Shown piece after piece: positions 16,269 through 24,134 of a stretch of DNA of 33,768 nt. Below the pieces are notes generated by a model. It searched no databases, was not told the DNA's origin, and saw only the letters and a list, made by a program, of their open reading frames with translations. Positions within the stretch are counted from its first letter, which is position 1. Each line of letters starts with the position of its first letter. A program made the translations under genes and the position numbers. Origin of the DNA: Nitrospira sp. (GTDB lineage Bacteria; Nitrospirota; Nitrospiria; Nitrospirales; Nitrospiraceae); the NCBI GenBank assembly GCA_005239465.1, contig SPAW01000014.1, forward strand, positions 1 through 33,768, given 5' to 3'.

Positions 16269-16907
16269 ATGCAAGCCCAGATCAACGGCATCACTCTGGC
16301 GTATGGCGATCGAGGGGCCGGCCTACCTGTTGTTTTTCTCCATGCCTTTCTTCTCAACCGCACCATGTGGAGGGTACAGGAAGAAGCTCTGTCCTCGCAG
16401 TTCCGAATTATTACGATTGATCTGCGAGGACATGGGGAATCGGACGCCCCGCTCGGGCACCACACCCTCGACCAGGCCGCTGAGGATGTCCGAACTTTAT
16501 TAGATCAGCTGGCAACTCAACAGGCGGTGTTCGTAGGACTCTCGATGGGAGGTTATATTCTCTTTGCGTTCTATCGAAAGTATGCCGACCATGTGAAGGG
16601 CTTAGTGCTGGCCGGTACGAGAGCACAAGCAGATACTGTGGAAGGAAAGGAAGGGCGCTTCCAGATGGCTCAGATCGCTCATAAGAAAGGCTCGTCCGCG
16701 ATCGCCGACATCATGATTCCGAAACTTCTCAGCCCAGCGACAATCCAGACCAAACCGGAGATCGTTCAGAAGGTCCGAACCATGATTGAAGGCAACCAGA
16801 CTAGCAGCATCGCCGGCGACTTAATGGCGATGGCCGAGCGGCCCGATTCTATCTCACTGCTGCGTCAGATCACCTGCCCCACCATTAAGATGCGATTCTT
16901 TTCTTAA
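16269..16907 (+). pseudogene. Alpha/beta hydrolase, 3'-truncated
   Basis: 212 residues from the ATG at 16269 (GGCGGAAG upstream). The fold is clear: VVFLHAFLLNRTMW (oxyanion region), IDLRGHGESDAP, and the nucleophile elbow VGLSMGGYI with Ser. The lid region follows. The frame reaches LLRQITCPTIK, where family members continue into a strand carrying the acid residue and then the catalytic His, but here it ends after six unrelated codons. Catalytic Asp and His are therefore missing and the protein should be inactive. The truncation point abuts the truncated end of an oxidoreductase gene on the opposite strand. Intact relatives are about 260-270 residues. Confidence 0.8.
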
Positions 16908-17251
16908 GACATCTGTATAAGCTCTTCGGCAGTTTTGATCGACAAACACAATGGCTTTTCTACAAACACGTCCTTTCCATTCAACAGTGCTCGTCGGACC
17001 AGTTCACCATGTGTCTCAGCAGGAGTTGCAATGGCAACAGCCTGTATGGATTGTTCTTTTAGGATTTCCTCATAGGACTCGACCGACTGAAGATCGGGAT
17101 ACTGCTCATTAATGGCTTGTAACGTTCTCTGGTTCTCGTCGCATACGGCTGTAAGAACACCAAGATCGTGGAGGTTTCGGACGAGATTTTTGCCTCAGTA
17201 TCCCGATCCCACTACCGCAACTCTTAATTTCTCTTCCTGTCTAGCAGACAT
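16904..17251 (-). pseudogene. Gfo/Idh/MocA oxidoreductase, N-terminal fragment with in-frame stop
   Basis: From an ATG at 17251 the frame reads MSARQEEKLRVAVVGSGY, then TGA at 17195-17197, then GKNLVRNLHDLG, SVESYEEIL, AVAIATPAETHGELVRRALL and VFVEKPL. These are the NAD(P)-binding motifs of Gfo/Idh/MocA dehydrogenases; the TGA replaces the Trp of the usual GSGYWGKN motif. The match ends near 16910, about 115 codons in, so the whole C-terminal substrate domain is gone. Relatives of this type often make 3-keto sugar nucleotides for polysaccharide synthesis. It is a relic. Confidence 0.85.
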
Positions 17252-17999
17252 TTGTCACCTGCTTTGGTCTGTTCGGTTAGTGAGGGACTGGCGAGACGCC
17301 TCAGAGGCCGTGAAACGTGAGACGTTAGGCGTAAAGGGTGAAGAGAACGGCATTGGTTTAGTCTATTCGGTCAGTCGAGACACGCGAAGCTCGTTGGTCT
17401 GGTTTGTCTAGTTGGAGAACAGAAGGGATCTCCGGGCTGGTTAAGCGGTCTTGGACGGCTTTCCCGTACCTGGATCGTGAGTGGAGCGCACAGCTGCGGA
17501 TGGAATTCTGCTGTCCCCAACACAGCTTTGCCCTCTCACTTACAGAGCCCACAGGATGACCACCGTCTATTTTCACACCCAGCGGCTGAGCTGCAAGAAG
17601 TACGGGCGCTGCATAGGCTTCCAAATTCATCAGCTCGTTCTGCTACACGAGCTGATGGTTTTCAACCGGTCATTCGTATGCCAGGCGCTGGCTTTCGCTT
17701 TGGCGACTCGGTATCGCCAAGTGGGTGATCGCCGGAACTCGGACTTGGGCGAGTGTTAGGAGGGAAAATCTGGACAAAGAGTCGACTTTACGGATCAGTG
17801 AGCAATGCTTCCTTCGAGGAGGGTATGAACTCGGGAGGCTTCATGCTCATGATGCTCCCAGGCCCTGAGGGAATGTCCAACCCGAATGAGTTCTGTATCC
17901 TGTCACAGCCCTGACCAGATTGTGTCGGCGTTTTTTTGGTATCTTCGCAAGGATAAGTCAAGAGCCGATTAGCCCTAAAACTGAGAAAGCTAGAACTTA
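17252..17999. other. Gene-free stretch between the oxidoreductase relic and the IS481 element
   Basis: Several frames of 70-90 codons exist here on both strands (for example 17481-17759), but none has a recognisable family or ribosome site. A run of seven T at about 17931-17937 has no convincing GC-rich stem before it. I see nothing else I can support. Confidence 0.5.
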
Positions 18000-18000
18000 A

Positions 18001-19110
18001 TCTGACAGACAGGTAGAGTCCTCCCCTTCACGGAAGGAGAGAGGACGATGACCATCGAACAGAAGATCATCAAGACGAAGGTCGGCGTGTTGGAATTGGC
18101 GAAGCAACTCGGCAATGTGTCGAAGGCCTGTCAGTTGATGGGCTATAGCCGGGACAGCTTCTATCGCTTCAAAGAACTCTATGAGACCGGCGGTGAGGCC
18201 GCCCTCCGGGAGATCTCCCGACAGAAGCCGCTCCTGAAGAATCGCGTGTCGGCGGAGGTGGAACAGGCCCTTGTGCAGATGGGCATTGACCAGCCCGCCT
18301 GGGGCCAACTGCGCGTGGCGAACGAACTCCGCAAACAGGCCCTGACGATCTCCTCCGCCAGCGTCCGGTGTATCTGGCTCCGGCATGATCTGGAGACCAT
18401 GCGGAAACGGCTCAAGGCCTTAGAGGCCAAGGTGGCCCAAGAGGGGCTGGTGTTAACCGAAGCCCAGGTGGAGGCCTTGGAGAAGGCGAAAGCGGATAAA
18501 GAAGCGCACGGGGAATTCGAGAGCGAATGTCCGGGGTATTGTGGCGCGCAGGACACCTTCTACGTTGGCACACTTAAGGGCGTCGGCCGGATCTATCAAC
18601 AGACCTTCATCGATACCTACAGCAAGGTCGGCTTTGCGAAGCTCTATGATCGGAAGACGCCGGTCACGGCCGCCGAACTACTGAATGATCGCGTGCTGCC
18701 GTTCTTCGAGCTGCACGACATTCCGCTCAATCGAGTCCTCACGGATCGCGGCACGGAGTACTGTGGTGTTCCGGAACGGCATGAGTATGAACTCTATCTG
18801 GCCGTCGAAAACATCGATCATACCCGCACGAAGACCCGGCATCCGCAGACCAACGGGATCTGCGAACGGTTCCACAAGACGATGTTGAACGAATTCTATC
18901 GGGTGGCGTTCCGGAAGAAGATCTATCGGACCCTGGAGAAGTTGCAGGCCGACTTGGATACGTGGCTGCAGGAGTATAACGAGCACCGCTCCCATCAAGG
19001 CCGCTGGTGCTACGGCAAGACACCGACGCAGACGTTCGTGGACAGTGTGCCGCTGGCGAAGGAGAAAGTGTTAGCGGCCTAAACCCGGTGAGGACTCGCC
19101 GTCTGTCAGA
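18001..19110 (+). mobile_element. IS481-type insertion sequence, complete
   Basis: About 1.1 kb. Terminal inverted repeats are clear: the left end TCTGACAGACAGGTAGAGTC and the right end, read inward, TCTGACAGACGGCGAGTCCT, sharing TCTGACAGAC and then GAGTCCTC with a small offset. The single transposase gene is intact. I could not identify a target-site duplication with confidence. Confidence 0.85.
18048..19082 (+). CDS. IS481-family transposase (HTH plus rve DDE integrase core)
   Basis: 344 residues. The ATG at 18048 follows an AAGGAGAGAGG site. The N-terminal helix-turn-helix is at about residues 14-45 ([20 protein letters not shown]), followed by a second HTH segment and an alpha-helical linker rich in Lys/Glu/Ala around residues 105-150. 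The catalytic core has Asp in [11 protein letters not shown], Asp in [11 protein letters not shown] and Glu in [12 protein letters not shown], so the DDE triad is complete. It catalyses transposition of the surrounding element. No frameshift or stop is seen. Confidence 0.92.
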   Translation: MTIEQKIIKTKVGVLELAKQLGNVSKACQLMGYSRDSFYRFKELYETGGEAALREISRQKPLLKNRVSAEVEQALVQMGIDQPAWGQLRVANELRKQALTISSASVRCIWLRHDLETMRKRLKALEAKVAQEGLVLTEAQVEALEKAKADKEAHGEFESECPGYCGAQDTFYVGTLKGVGRIYQQTFIDTYSKVGFAKLYDRKTPVTAAELLNDRVLPFFELHDIPLNRVLTDRGTEYCGVPERHEYELYLAVENIDHTRTKTRHPQTNGICERFHKTMLNEFYRVAFRKKIYRTLEKLQADLDTWLQEYNEHRSHQGRWCYGKTPTQTFVDSVPLAKEKVLAA

Positions 19111-19543
19111 TGAAGTGTTGAGTTATACACCTAAACACACCGCCTTATTGCCGCCGATCTGATCCATCTTTTATCATCTATCATCCGCGCTCCGGGCGCT
19201 TGATTCTTTTCCCTTCACTGCGCCGGATTTCCTTCCGACGATGCTTCCTGTTTGCGCTGCGCCTGGTTTCCGGCGTGGCTCCCCTTCATGTCATAAGTTC
19301 AGCTACTCCTTCCGCGCAGCACAAGCCGACCCTCTTCCCCGGCGTCGTCGAGTTTGTGAAGGCCGCCCATCCTGAAAATCAGACTGCCTTCAAATCGGCT
19401 CCACTACTGGATCTCCCCCTCGAAAGTGGCATAGACTCTCAGCGGCTCCATTGCGTAGGTTGTGGCTGCAACTCGAGCAATCACACGACGACCGGACGAC
19501 CAAGCATCCGGTGTCTTAGCCACATTTTCCCCGGAGGTGCCCC
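19111..19543. other. Gene-free leader region upstream of the exported protein
   Basis: A long open frame (19200-19718) crosses this stretch but has no family resemblance, no ribosome site and overlaps the real gene at 19544 in another frame. I see no promoter or RNA element I can defend. Confidence 0.45.
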
Positions 19544-20107
19544 ATGGGGCTCATGCACACATTTCTTTCGGCAGCGGCGCTCATCCTTTTCCTCGCAGGC
19601 CCAAGTTGGGCCGACACACCATCGACGGCACCTGAACCTTCAGCCACGTGGGAATGTCCGCAGGCGGACGGCAGCTCGATTTATACAAATAAAGAACGGG
19701 CCGGCTGTCGGGCGATGATGCTGAAGCCCTTGTCCGTCGTGCCTTCGTTGGAGAACATGCCGACGATTCCGCACACCGTGGCCGCCCCTCCGCACTACCA
19801 AATGCCTGCTTATCCAGATCGTTCCGCAACCGATCGGCAGAGCGTGCCGGATTGGGCTCGTGATTGGCGCGCCAGCATTGCACAGGGAGGGTCCGTGCAG
19901 GAGGAAGTCTGCTCCTTGTATTCGGACTGGCTGCACCTGGTTCAGAAAACCCGCGGCGGATTTTTCTACGGATCCGATCCGTCCTATGGCGGCGATCTGT
20001 CAGGCCGTAATCAGCGTGGACCGAGCTACTCGTTCTACGACAACGCGCGCTATCTGGCCCTGTCGAGAATGTTCGGGACGGGATTCGTACCGGTGGGTTG
20101 CCTGTAA
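19544..20107 (+). CDS. Exported hypothetical protein, DUF4124-like N-terminal segment
   Basis: 187 residues from an ATG with GGAGG about 7 nt upstream. Residues 1-23 are a Sec signal peptide (hydrophobic core then PSWADTP cleavage region). After it, ATWECPQADGSSIYTNKERAGC resembles the short DUF4124-type motif (a Trp/Tyr-rich strand followed by DG..YTN and a Cys). The rest is rich in Pro, Ser and Tyr with a SYSFYDNARYLALSRMFG segment near the end. It is probably periplasmic. I do not know its function. It is transcribed toward the minus-strand epimerase gene, ending 34 bp before it. Confidence 0.75.
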   Translation: MGLMHTFLSAAALILFLAGPSWADTPSTAPEPSATWECPQADGSSIYTNKERAGCRAMMLKPLSVVPSLENMPTIPHTVAAPPHYQMPAYPDRSATDRQSVPDWARDWRASIAQGGSVQEEVCSLYSDWLHLVQKTRGGFFYGSDPSYGGDLSGRNQRGPSYSFYDNARYLALSRMFGTGFVPVGCL

Positions 20108-20141
20108 GCTTATGGGGCTGTAGGAGAAACTCTGACCGACG

Positions 20142-21164
20142 TCAGATTCTGTAGAACTCGCGGTACCACTTCACAAAACGCGGAATGCCGTCTTCGATCG
20201 TGGTGGCCGGCTTGAACCCGACATCGCGCGTGAGATCGTCGATATCGGCATAGGTGGCAGGCACGTCGCCAGGCTGTAAGGGCATCAATTTCTTCTCCGC
20301 CTTCTTTCCGATCGCCTTTTCCAACACCTCGATGAAATGCAGCAGCTCCACCGGTTGATGGTTGCCGATGTTATAGACACGAGCCGGGGCTGAACTCGTC
20401 CCTGGATCAGGCTTATCCCCCGACCATGACGGATTGGCCGTAGCTGGATGGTCGAGCGCACGGATGACCCCCTCGACGATATCGTCTACGTAGGTGAAAT
20501 CGCGCTTCATCTTGCCGTGATTGAACACGTCGATCGGCTTGCCCTCCAAGATCGCCTTTGTAAAGATGAAGAGGGCCATATCGGGACGTCCCCATGGTCC
20601 ATACACGGTAAAGAACCGCAGACCTGTGCAGGGCAGTCGATATAGATGCGCATAACAATGGGCCATCAACTCATTGGCTTTCTTGCTCACGGCATAGAGC
20701 GATACGGGATGGTCCACGTTGTCGTGAATGGAAAACGGCATGTGGGTGTTGCCACCGTAGACAGAACTGGACGAGGCGTAGACCAGATGCTCGATCTTGC
20801 TGTGCCGGCACCCTTCCAGAACGTTCATGAAGCCTTCGAGGTTGCTCTCGATATAGGCGTGGGGATTGACGAGTGAATAGCGCACGCCGGCCTGCGCTGC
20901 GAGATGGATCACCCGCCGAATCGGTTCGTCGGCAAAGAGATCCCGCATGCCGCTTCGATTGGCAAGATCGAGCTTGATAAAGCTGAACCTCTCGTGCGGC
21001 GTCAGTTGCGCGAGACGCGCCTCTTTTAATCGGACATCATAGTAATCGTTGACGTTGTCGAGACCGACGACGTGATCGCCCCGGTCCAACAACCGCTTGG
21101 CCACATGAAACCCGATGAACCCGGCCGCACCCGTGACCAGAATCGAAGACTGTGACCCGCTCAT
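20142..21164 (-). CDS. NAD-dependent sugar epimerase, UDP-glucuronate 4-epimerase-like
   Basis: 340 residues from the ATG at 21164 with AAGGAG 5 nt upstream; a GTG two codons earlier is a less likely start. The glycine motif is [19 protein letters not shown], the catalytic region is [10 protein letters not shown] and the YxxxK pair is in [29 protein letters not shown] and [16 protein letters not shown] are strong signatures of the CapI/WbnF/GAE UDP-GlcA 4-epimerase group. It interconverts UDP-glucuronate and UDP-galacturonate in the cytoplasm for polysaccharide synthesis. A dispersed repeat separates it from the upstream MBL-fold gene. Confidence 0.88.
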   Translation of the reverse strand: MSGSQSSILVTGAAGFIGFHVAKRLLDRGDHVVGLDNVNDYYDVRLKEARLAQLTPHERFSFIKLDLANRSGMRDLFADEPIRRVIHLAAQAGVRYSLVNPHAYIESNLEGFMNVLEGCRHSKIEHLVYASSSSVYGGNTHMPFSIHDNVDHPVSLYAVSKKANELMAHCYAHLYRLPCTGLRFFTVYGPWGRPDMALFIFTKAILEGKPIDVFNHGKMKRDFTYVDDIVEGVIRALDHPATANPSWSGDKPDPGTSSAPARVYNIGNHQPVELLHFIEVLEKAIGKKAEKKLMPLQPGDVPATYADIDDLTRDVGFKPATTIEDGIPRFVKWYREFYRI

Positions 21165-21194
21165 GTTCACTCCTTAGAAAGACGACTGTTTGCC

Positions 21195-21449
21195 TAACAG
21201 GATGTTCAAAAACGCCGCTTGTCTCACCCGCCCAACCCCGGCGCGCCAAGACGCGCCATTCCGCAGGCACGGCCTCAGCGAGCGAAGGGACTGCCACCCT
21301 TCCGAAGGGACTGCCACCCTTCCGACCGGGCTGTCCCCGTCAGACAGAGGGACAGGCACCGGCTGCGCCGGAGCCAGTCCCGCCCAGTCCCGCCGAAGCT
21401 TCTGCGCGACGCAAGAACAAAACTGGCAGCGTTCTTCAATATCCTGCTA
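21195..21449. repeat. MITE-like dispersed repeat, copy 1
   Basis: 255 bp with imperfect terminal inverted repeats: left TAACAGGATGTTCAAAAACG, right read inward TAGCAGGATATTGAAGAACG. The inside carries a CTGTCCC...GGGACAG hairpin and GCCGGAGCCAGTCCC, both shared with the repeat at 28959-29240. It has no ORF of its own. Its right end supplies the TAG stop of the MBL-fold gene. Ends begin with TA, as would follow insertion at a TA target. Confidence 0.8.
21284..21323. repeat. Perfect tandem 20-bp duplication inside the MITE-like repeat
   Basis: The 20-mer GAAGGGACTGCCACCCTTCC occurs twice head to tail (21284-21303 and 21304-21323). Each unit is itself a short imperfect hairpin (GAAGGG...CCCTTC). 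Confidence 0.85.
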
Positions 21450-23078
21450 CGCTTGTCCGCCTGACTTCATGAAGGGCGGTTCACCATGATCCAGCCGATA
21501 GAGGCTCAGGGGTGTCAGGGCATCCCCCGTCGATACGACGTCGATGCAACCTCCACCGGTCGCTCGATACACATCCAGGGCACGAGCGTAATGATACCGA
21601 CAACCCTGCGGGGCGAGAAGGTCTTTTAACTTTTCCGGCGGCTCCCAATGAGCCGTCAACAGGGCCGTTCTGGCCGGATTGCGTTGGCTGAACATGAAGG
21701 AAAGGTGGTCGGGATACCATTCGGCCCCGCCGGTTGCATAGGAGACAAAGAGATTCGCACGAGCCTCGGCGCAAATCTCGGCGAGGTAGGCGTTCGTGAG
21801 ATAGCCGTTTTCTCCAACATCCAGCCATTTCCCCGGATGGGACAGCGAAGCATAAGCGGCATAGCTCCTGACCTCGAGTAATTGCTGTTGCGAGGCGCAG
21901 ACCAGCGGGATTGAACCATACTTCTCGACCAATTGCCGAATTACCCCGTCCTTGAGCGCTGAGCGCCCATGGTTCGTCGGCCCGCTGTCCACATGCACCA
22001 GCACATTATGTCCCCGATCCGAGATCAAGTAGCAGTTTCGGGGCATCTCCAGATCGCAGGGATCTTCGCCAAAGAACGGTACAGACACCACCGCTCCACC
22101 TTCGAAAGGCCAACTTTCCCCGTGAGCCAACTCGACGACTCGACCGAATCCCAATTCACGCAGCAACGAGGAATAGTCGTAGAACAACTTTTTCCGGTTC
22201 CGCCGGCTGGGCACGATGATCGGAGTGTCCTTCGGCAGATGCAACAACGTGCGCGGGTCCACATGATCGTCATGGTCGTGCGTGAGAAACACCGCCGCGG
22301 GCTTGGGCAGGAGCCCTCCCCACAGAGACGGTACGGACGATTCGGCAAACCAGGGCAAAAGCCACGGGTCGAAGAGCAACGCCGTGTCTCGTTGTCGATA
22401 GAGTAGGGCCGCATGCCCGAGATGCACCGTGTCTTGATCCTGAACGACCTCGAACCAGTGTCGGCGGATGGAGGCCGTCGGTGACATGATCAGACAGTCA
22501 TACTGATGCAGCGACTCGAGCAGTTTTGTCAGCACTCCCTGCGCGTCACGCGATGCGGTCAAGACGACCGTTGTGAGTTCGTCGGCCAAGTGCGTTCCAT
22601 CAAGCATGCCGAGGACTTTACCCACCACAGGACCCAATGGACGGTGATCGAATCCGATCGGGATCGCTTGGTGTTTGACCGAATGGAAAATACGGAGGCC
22701 GCCGTTCGTCACTGTCGCAGACTTGGTCGGATCGGTCGGAAACTCCCATTGAAACGTCCCATCCGGTTTGCGTCCGCAGAGAATATGTTGTTTAAGATAG
22801 GGCCGCCCGTTCACCAACTCGGCATAGGCATCTTCGAGCCGCCGTTGCCGCTCCACATCGTCCAGCGGAGCGCGTTTGGAAAACACGTCGCTGATGGCGG
22901 TGTCGATGGAACTGGACAACAGGCTATGGGCTTCATGCAGACTCGCCACCACTTCAGGCGCCACCCCGGCCACAAAGGGGAAGGGTCCCGGGACTTCACC
23001 ACTTTCCAGTTGCACCCAGCTCCAGGGGGCCAGGCTCAGATAATGTCCACGCGGCAAGCTGTTCCAGATTTGGCTCAT
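21447..23078 (-). CDS. Metallo-beta-lactamase-fold protein with N-terminal PqqD/CmlA-like extension
   Basis: 543 residues. The metal-binding motif FLTHDHDDHVDPRTLL places H267, H269, D271 and H272 in the HxHxDH box, and LVHVDSGPTNHG and TAHWEPP are candidate further ligand regions. The first 220 residues are not MBL. Within them residues about 140-200 (PLGPVVGKVLGMLDGTHLADEL, then LLESLHQYDCLI) resemble a PqqD-type winged helix. The overall plan also resembles CmlA-type di-iron hydroxylases, which pair an N-terminal domain with an MBL-fold oxygenase. Reaction unknown. The start at 23078 has no Shine-Dalgarno and follows directly after the short-repeat arm of the four-helix-bundle cassette; its stop lies in the MITE-like repeat. 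Confidence 0.78.
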   Translation of the reverse strand: MSQIWNSLPRGHYLSLAPWSWVQLESGEVPGPFPFVAGVAPEVVASLHEAHSLLSSSIDTAISDVFSKRAPLDDVERQRRLEDAYAELVNGRPYLKQHILCGRKPDGTFQWEFPTDPTKSATVTNGGLRIFHSVKHQAIPIGFDHRPLGPVVGKVLGMLDGTHLADELTTVVLTASRDAQGVLTKLLESLHQYDCLIMSPTASIRRHWFEVVQDQDTVHLGHAALLYRQRDTALLFDPWLLPWFAESSVPSLWGGLLPKPAAVFLTHDHDDHVDPRTLLHLPKDTPIIVPSRRNRKKLFYDYSSLLRELGFGRVVELAHGESWPFEGGAVVSVPFFGEDPCDLEMPRNCYLISDRGHNVLVHVDSGPTNHGRSALKDGVIRQLVEKYGSIPLVCASQQQLLEVRSYAAYASLSHPGKWLDVGENGYLTNAYLAEICAEARANLFVSYATGGAEWYPDHLSFMFSQRNPARTALLTAHWEPPEKLKDLLAPQGCRYHYARALDVYRATGGGCIDVVSTGDALTPLSLYRLDHGEPPFMKSGGQA

Positions 23079-23083
23079 GGATA

Positions 23084-23109
23084 TGAGTGCTGAGTGCTGA
23101 GTGCTGAGA
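23084..23109. repeat. Heptamer array, distal (3') arm of four-helix-bundle cassette A
   Basis: TGAGTGC repeats three times and then continues as TGAGA. The segment TGAGTGCTGAGA (23098-23109) is perfectly complementary in inverted orientation to 23535-23546 on the other side of the gene. Confidence 0.9.
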
Positions 23110-23117
23110 CGCGGGGA

Positions 23118-23519
23118 CTAGCCACCATGTGATTCCCGTTCTTCACGGCGACGTTGGACTGCTGATCTGAAACCGCTGAGGACAAGAGAGACCTCTTGCG
23201 CAAGACTCATCAGGTCGTTGAACATGATGGCATCAACATACTTGGCGTCATGCGCGACGTGCAAGTGAGAGCGAAGTTCAGCGCAAGAGGAACGGGCGAT
23301 GCTCAAGAACTGGTGAAATTCAGATTGCCTGGCTCGCTCAAACCCCTCGGGGATATTCGCCATGATTGAGACTGAGAAACGTCTGATCTGATCTCGCAAT
23401 CCGAAGTCTCTCGCAACACTCCCATTCCCGGTTATCTCGTACACTCTTTTAGTTAACTCCCGTGCCTTTTGCCATGCAAACAGATCCTCGAACCGCCTTG
23501 CTGCGCACCGCTCCGGCAT
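23118..23519 (-). CDS. Four-helix-bundle protein (23S rRNA intervening-sequence / S23 family), copy A
   Basis: 133 residues from the ATG at 23519, which has AGGAAGG upstream; a GTG at 23543 inside the repeat arm is a weaker start. Family marks are FEDLFAWQKARELTKRVYEIT, DFGLRDQIRRFSVSIMANIPEGFER and SEFHQFLSIARSSCAELRSHL, all predicted helical. The family includes proteins encoded in 23S rRNA intervening sequences and the Avd protein of diversity-generating retroelements; the function of free-standing copies is unknown. Here it lies between the VOC gene and the MBL-fold gene in one minus-strand run. It is enclosed by inverted short-repeat arms. No reverse transcriptase is near. Confidence 0.88.
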   Translation of the reverse strand: MPERCAARRFEDLFAWQKARELTKRVYEITGNGSVARDFGLRDQIRRFSVSIMANIPEGFERARQSEFHQFLSIARSSCAELRSHLHVAHDAKYVDAIMFNDLMSLAQEVSLVLSGFRSAVQRRREERESHGG

Positions 23520-23534
23520 TATCGCCTTCCTAGA

Positions 23535-23557
23535 TCTCAGCACTCATGTCTCAGCAC
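23535..23557. repeat. Proximal (5') arm of four-helix-bundle cassette A
   Basis: TCTCAGCACTCA (23535-23546) is the perfect inverted match of 23098-23109, and a second TCTCAGCAC follows at 23549-23557. The stop codon TGA of the upstream VOC gene (23544-23546) lies inside this arm. Confidence 0.9.
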
Positions 23558-23981
23558 CGAACCTCAATTTGCTGATTGCGGGATCGTAGAGGGCCTGGAT
23601 GACGTTGCCGTCCGGATCGGAAAAGTAGAACGAATAGCTGCCGTCTCGATGCTGCTTGGGAGGCTTGACCACCTTGCCGCCCAGTTGCTCGATCCGAGGA
23701 GCCAGATCGCCGTACATCTGATCGACCGTCTGCGGGCTGTCGAGAATCACTCCGACGTGATCGAGGAGCTGGGCCTTCGGTGGCTGGTAAGCAGCGAGTT
23801 CGTCTTTGGAGATCTGATGGAGCGCCAGGTTGTCGATCCCCGAGCTGAAATACACGTTATCCGAATCCGGCTCCCAGATCATCTGCATGCCGAGCAGCTG
23901 TTCGTAGAATCGGCGAGACCGCGGAAGGTTGGTGACGCGAAGCGCCAGATGCCGAAGCCCTCGATGCAGTGGAGTCGCCAT
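23544..23981 (-). CDS. VOC-superfamily (glyoxalase/dioxygenase-like) protein
   Basis: 145 residues. The paired beta-alpha-beta-beta-beta modules are clear: LRHLALRVTNLPRSRRFYEQLLGM at the start and LLDHVGVILDSPQTVDQMYGDL in the second half, ending with YSFYFSDPDGNVIQALYDP. First-position His ligands are in RHLAL and DHVGV. The final metal-ligand position, usually Glu in a DPDGNxIE motif, is Gln here (GNVIQ). It may bind metal differently or act as a binding protein; substrate unknown. The last five residues (GAET region) and stop are encoded within the repeat arm of cassette A. A sigma70-like promoter lies about 40-70 bp upstream. Confidence 0.85.
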   Translation of the reverse strand: MATPLHRGLRHLALRVTNLPRSRRFYEQLLGMQMIWEPDSDNVYFSSGIDNLALHQISKDELAAYQPPKAQLLDHVGVILDSPQTVDQMYGDLAPRIEQLGGKVVKPPKQHRDGSYSFYFSDPDGNVIQALYDPAISKLRFGAET

Positions 23982-24019
23982 AGCGGTGTCGCAGTATTCT
24001 CGTTCGATGCACGGAACAG

Positions 24020-24054
24020 ATTATATAGTAGGGAGCCCCCCTGCCAGCCGTCAA
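24020..24054 (-). promoter_or_regulatory. Candidate sigma70 promoter for the VOC/four-helix-bundle/MBL run
   Basis: On the minus strand TTGACG (24049-24054) is followed after 18 nt by TACTAT (24025-24030), with an overlapping TATAAT at 24020-24025. Transcription would begin near 24015 and give a leader of about 35 nt before the VOC ATG. Confidence 0.5.
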
Positions 24055-24134
24055 CGGGAAATCGGTCCCTGCGTCAAGGGCAGCGGGTATGGTACGATGG
24101 CGTCCCTCTGGCGCGGACAAAGGAGATGGGCCTG

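Noticed and set aside
17195-17197. TGA as a selenocysteine codon
   Set aside because: The residue replaced is a Trp in a cofactor motif, the gene is truncated, and no selenocysteine insertion hairpin or selenium gene was noticed.
17477-17759. Overlapping plus-strand frames of 83 and 92 codons
   Set aside because: No ribosome site, no recognisable family, and composition like the surrounding non-coding DNA.
17905-17945. Intrinsic terminator at the T-run
   Set aside because: The seven-T run is not preceded by a stable GC-rich stem, and no gene ends immediately upstream.
19200-19718. 172-codon plus-strand frame
   Set aside because: No family match and overlaps the signal-peptide gene at 19544 that has a strong ribosome site.
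21195-21449. MITE-like repeats as offspring of the IS630 element in this window
   Set aside because: Both use TA targets, but their terminal sequences (AGGATG...AAAA against GTGTAACG...) are unrelated.
23084-23109. CRISPR-like array
   Set aside because: The units are contiguous heptamers without spacers.
23118-23519. Diversity-generating retroelement (Avd-like protein)
   Set aside because: No reverse transcriptase, no template/variable repeat pair and no target gene with a C-type-lectin-like variable end was seen near either four-helix-bundle gene.
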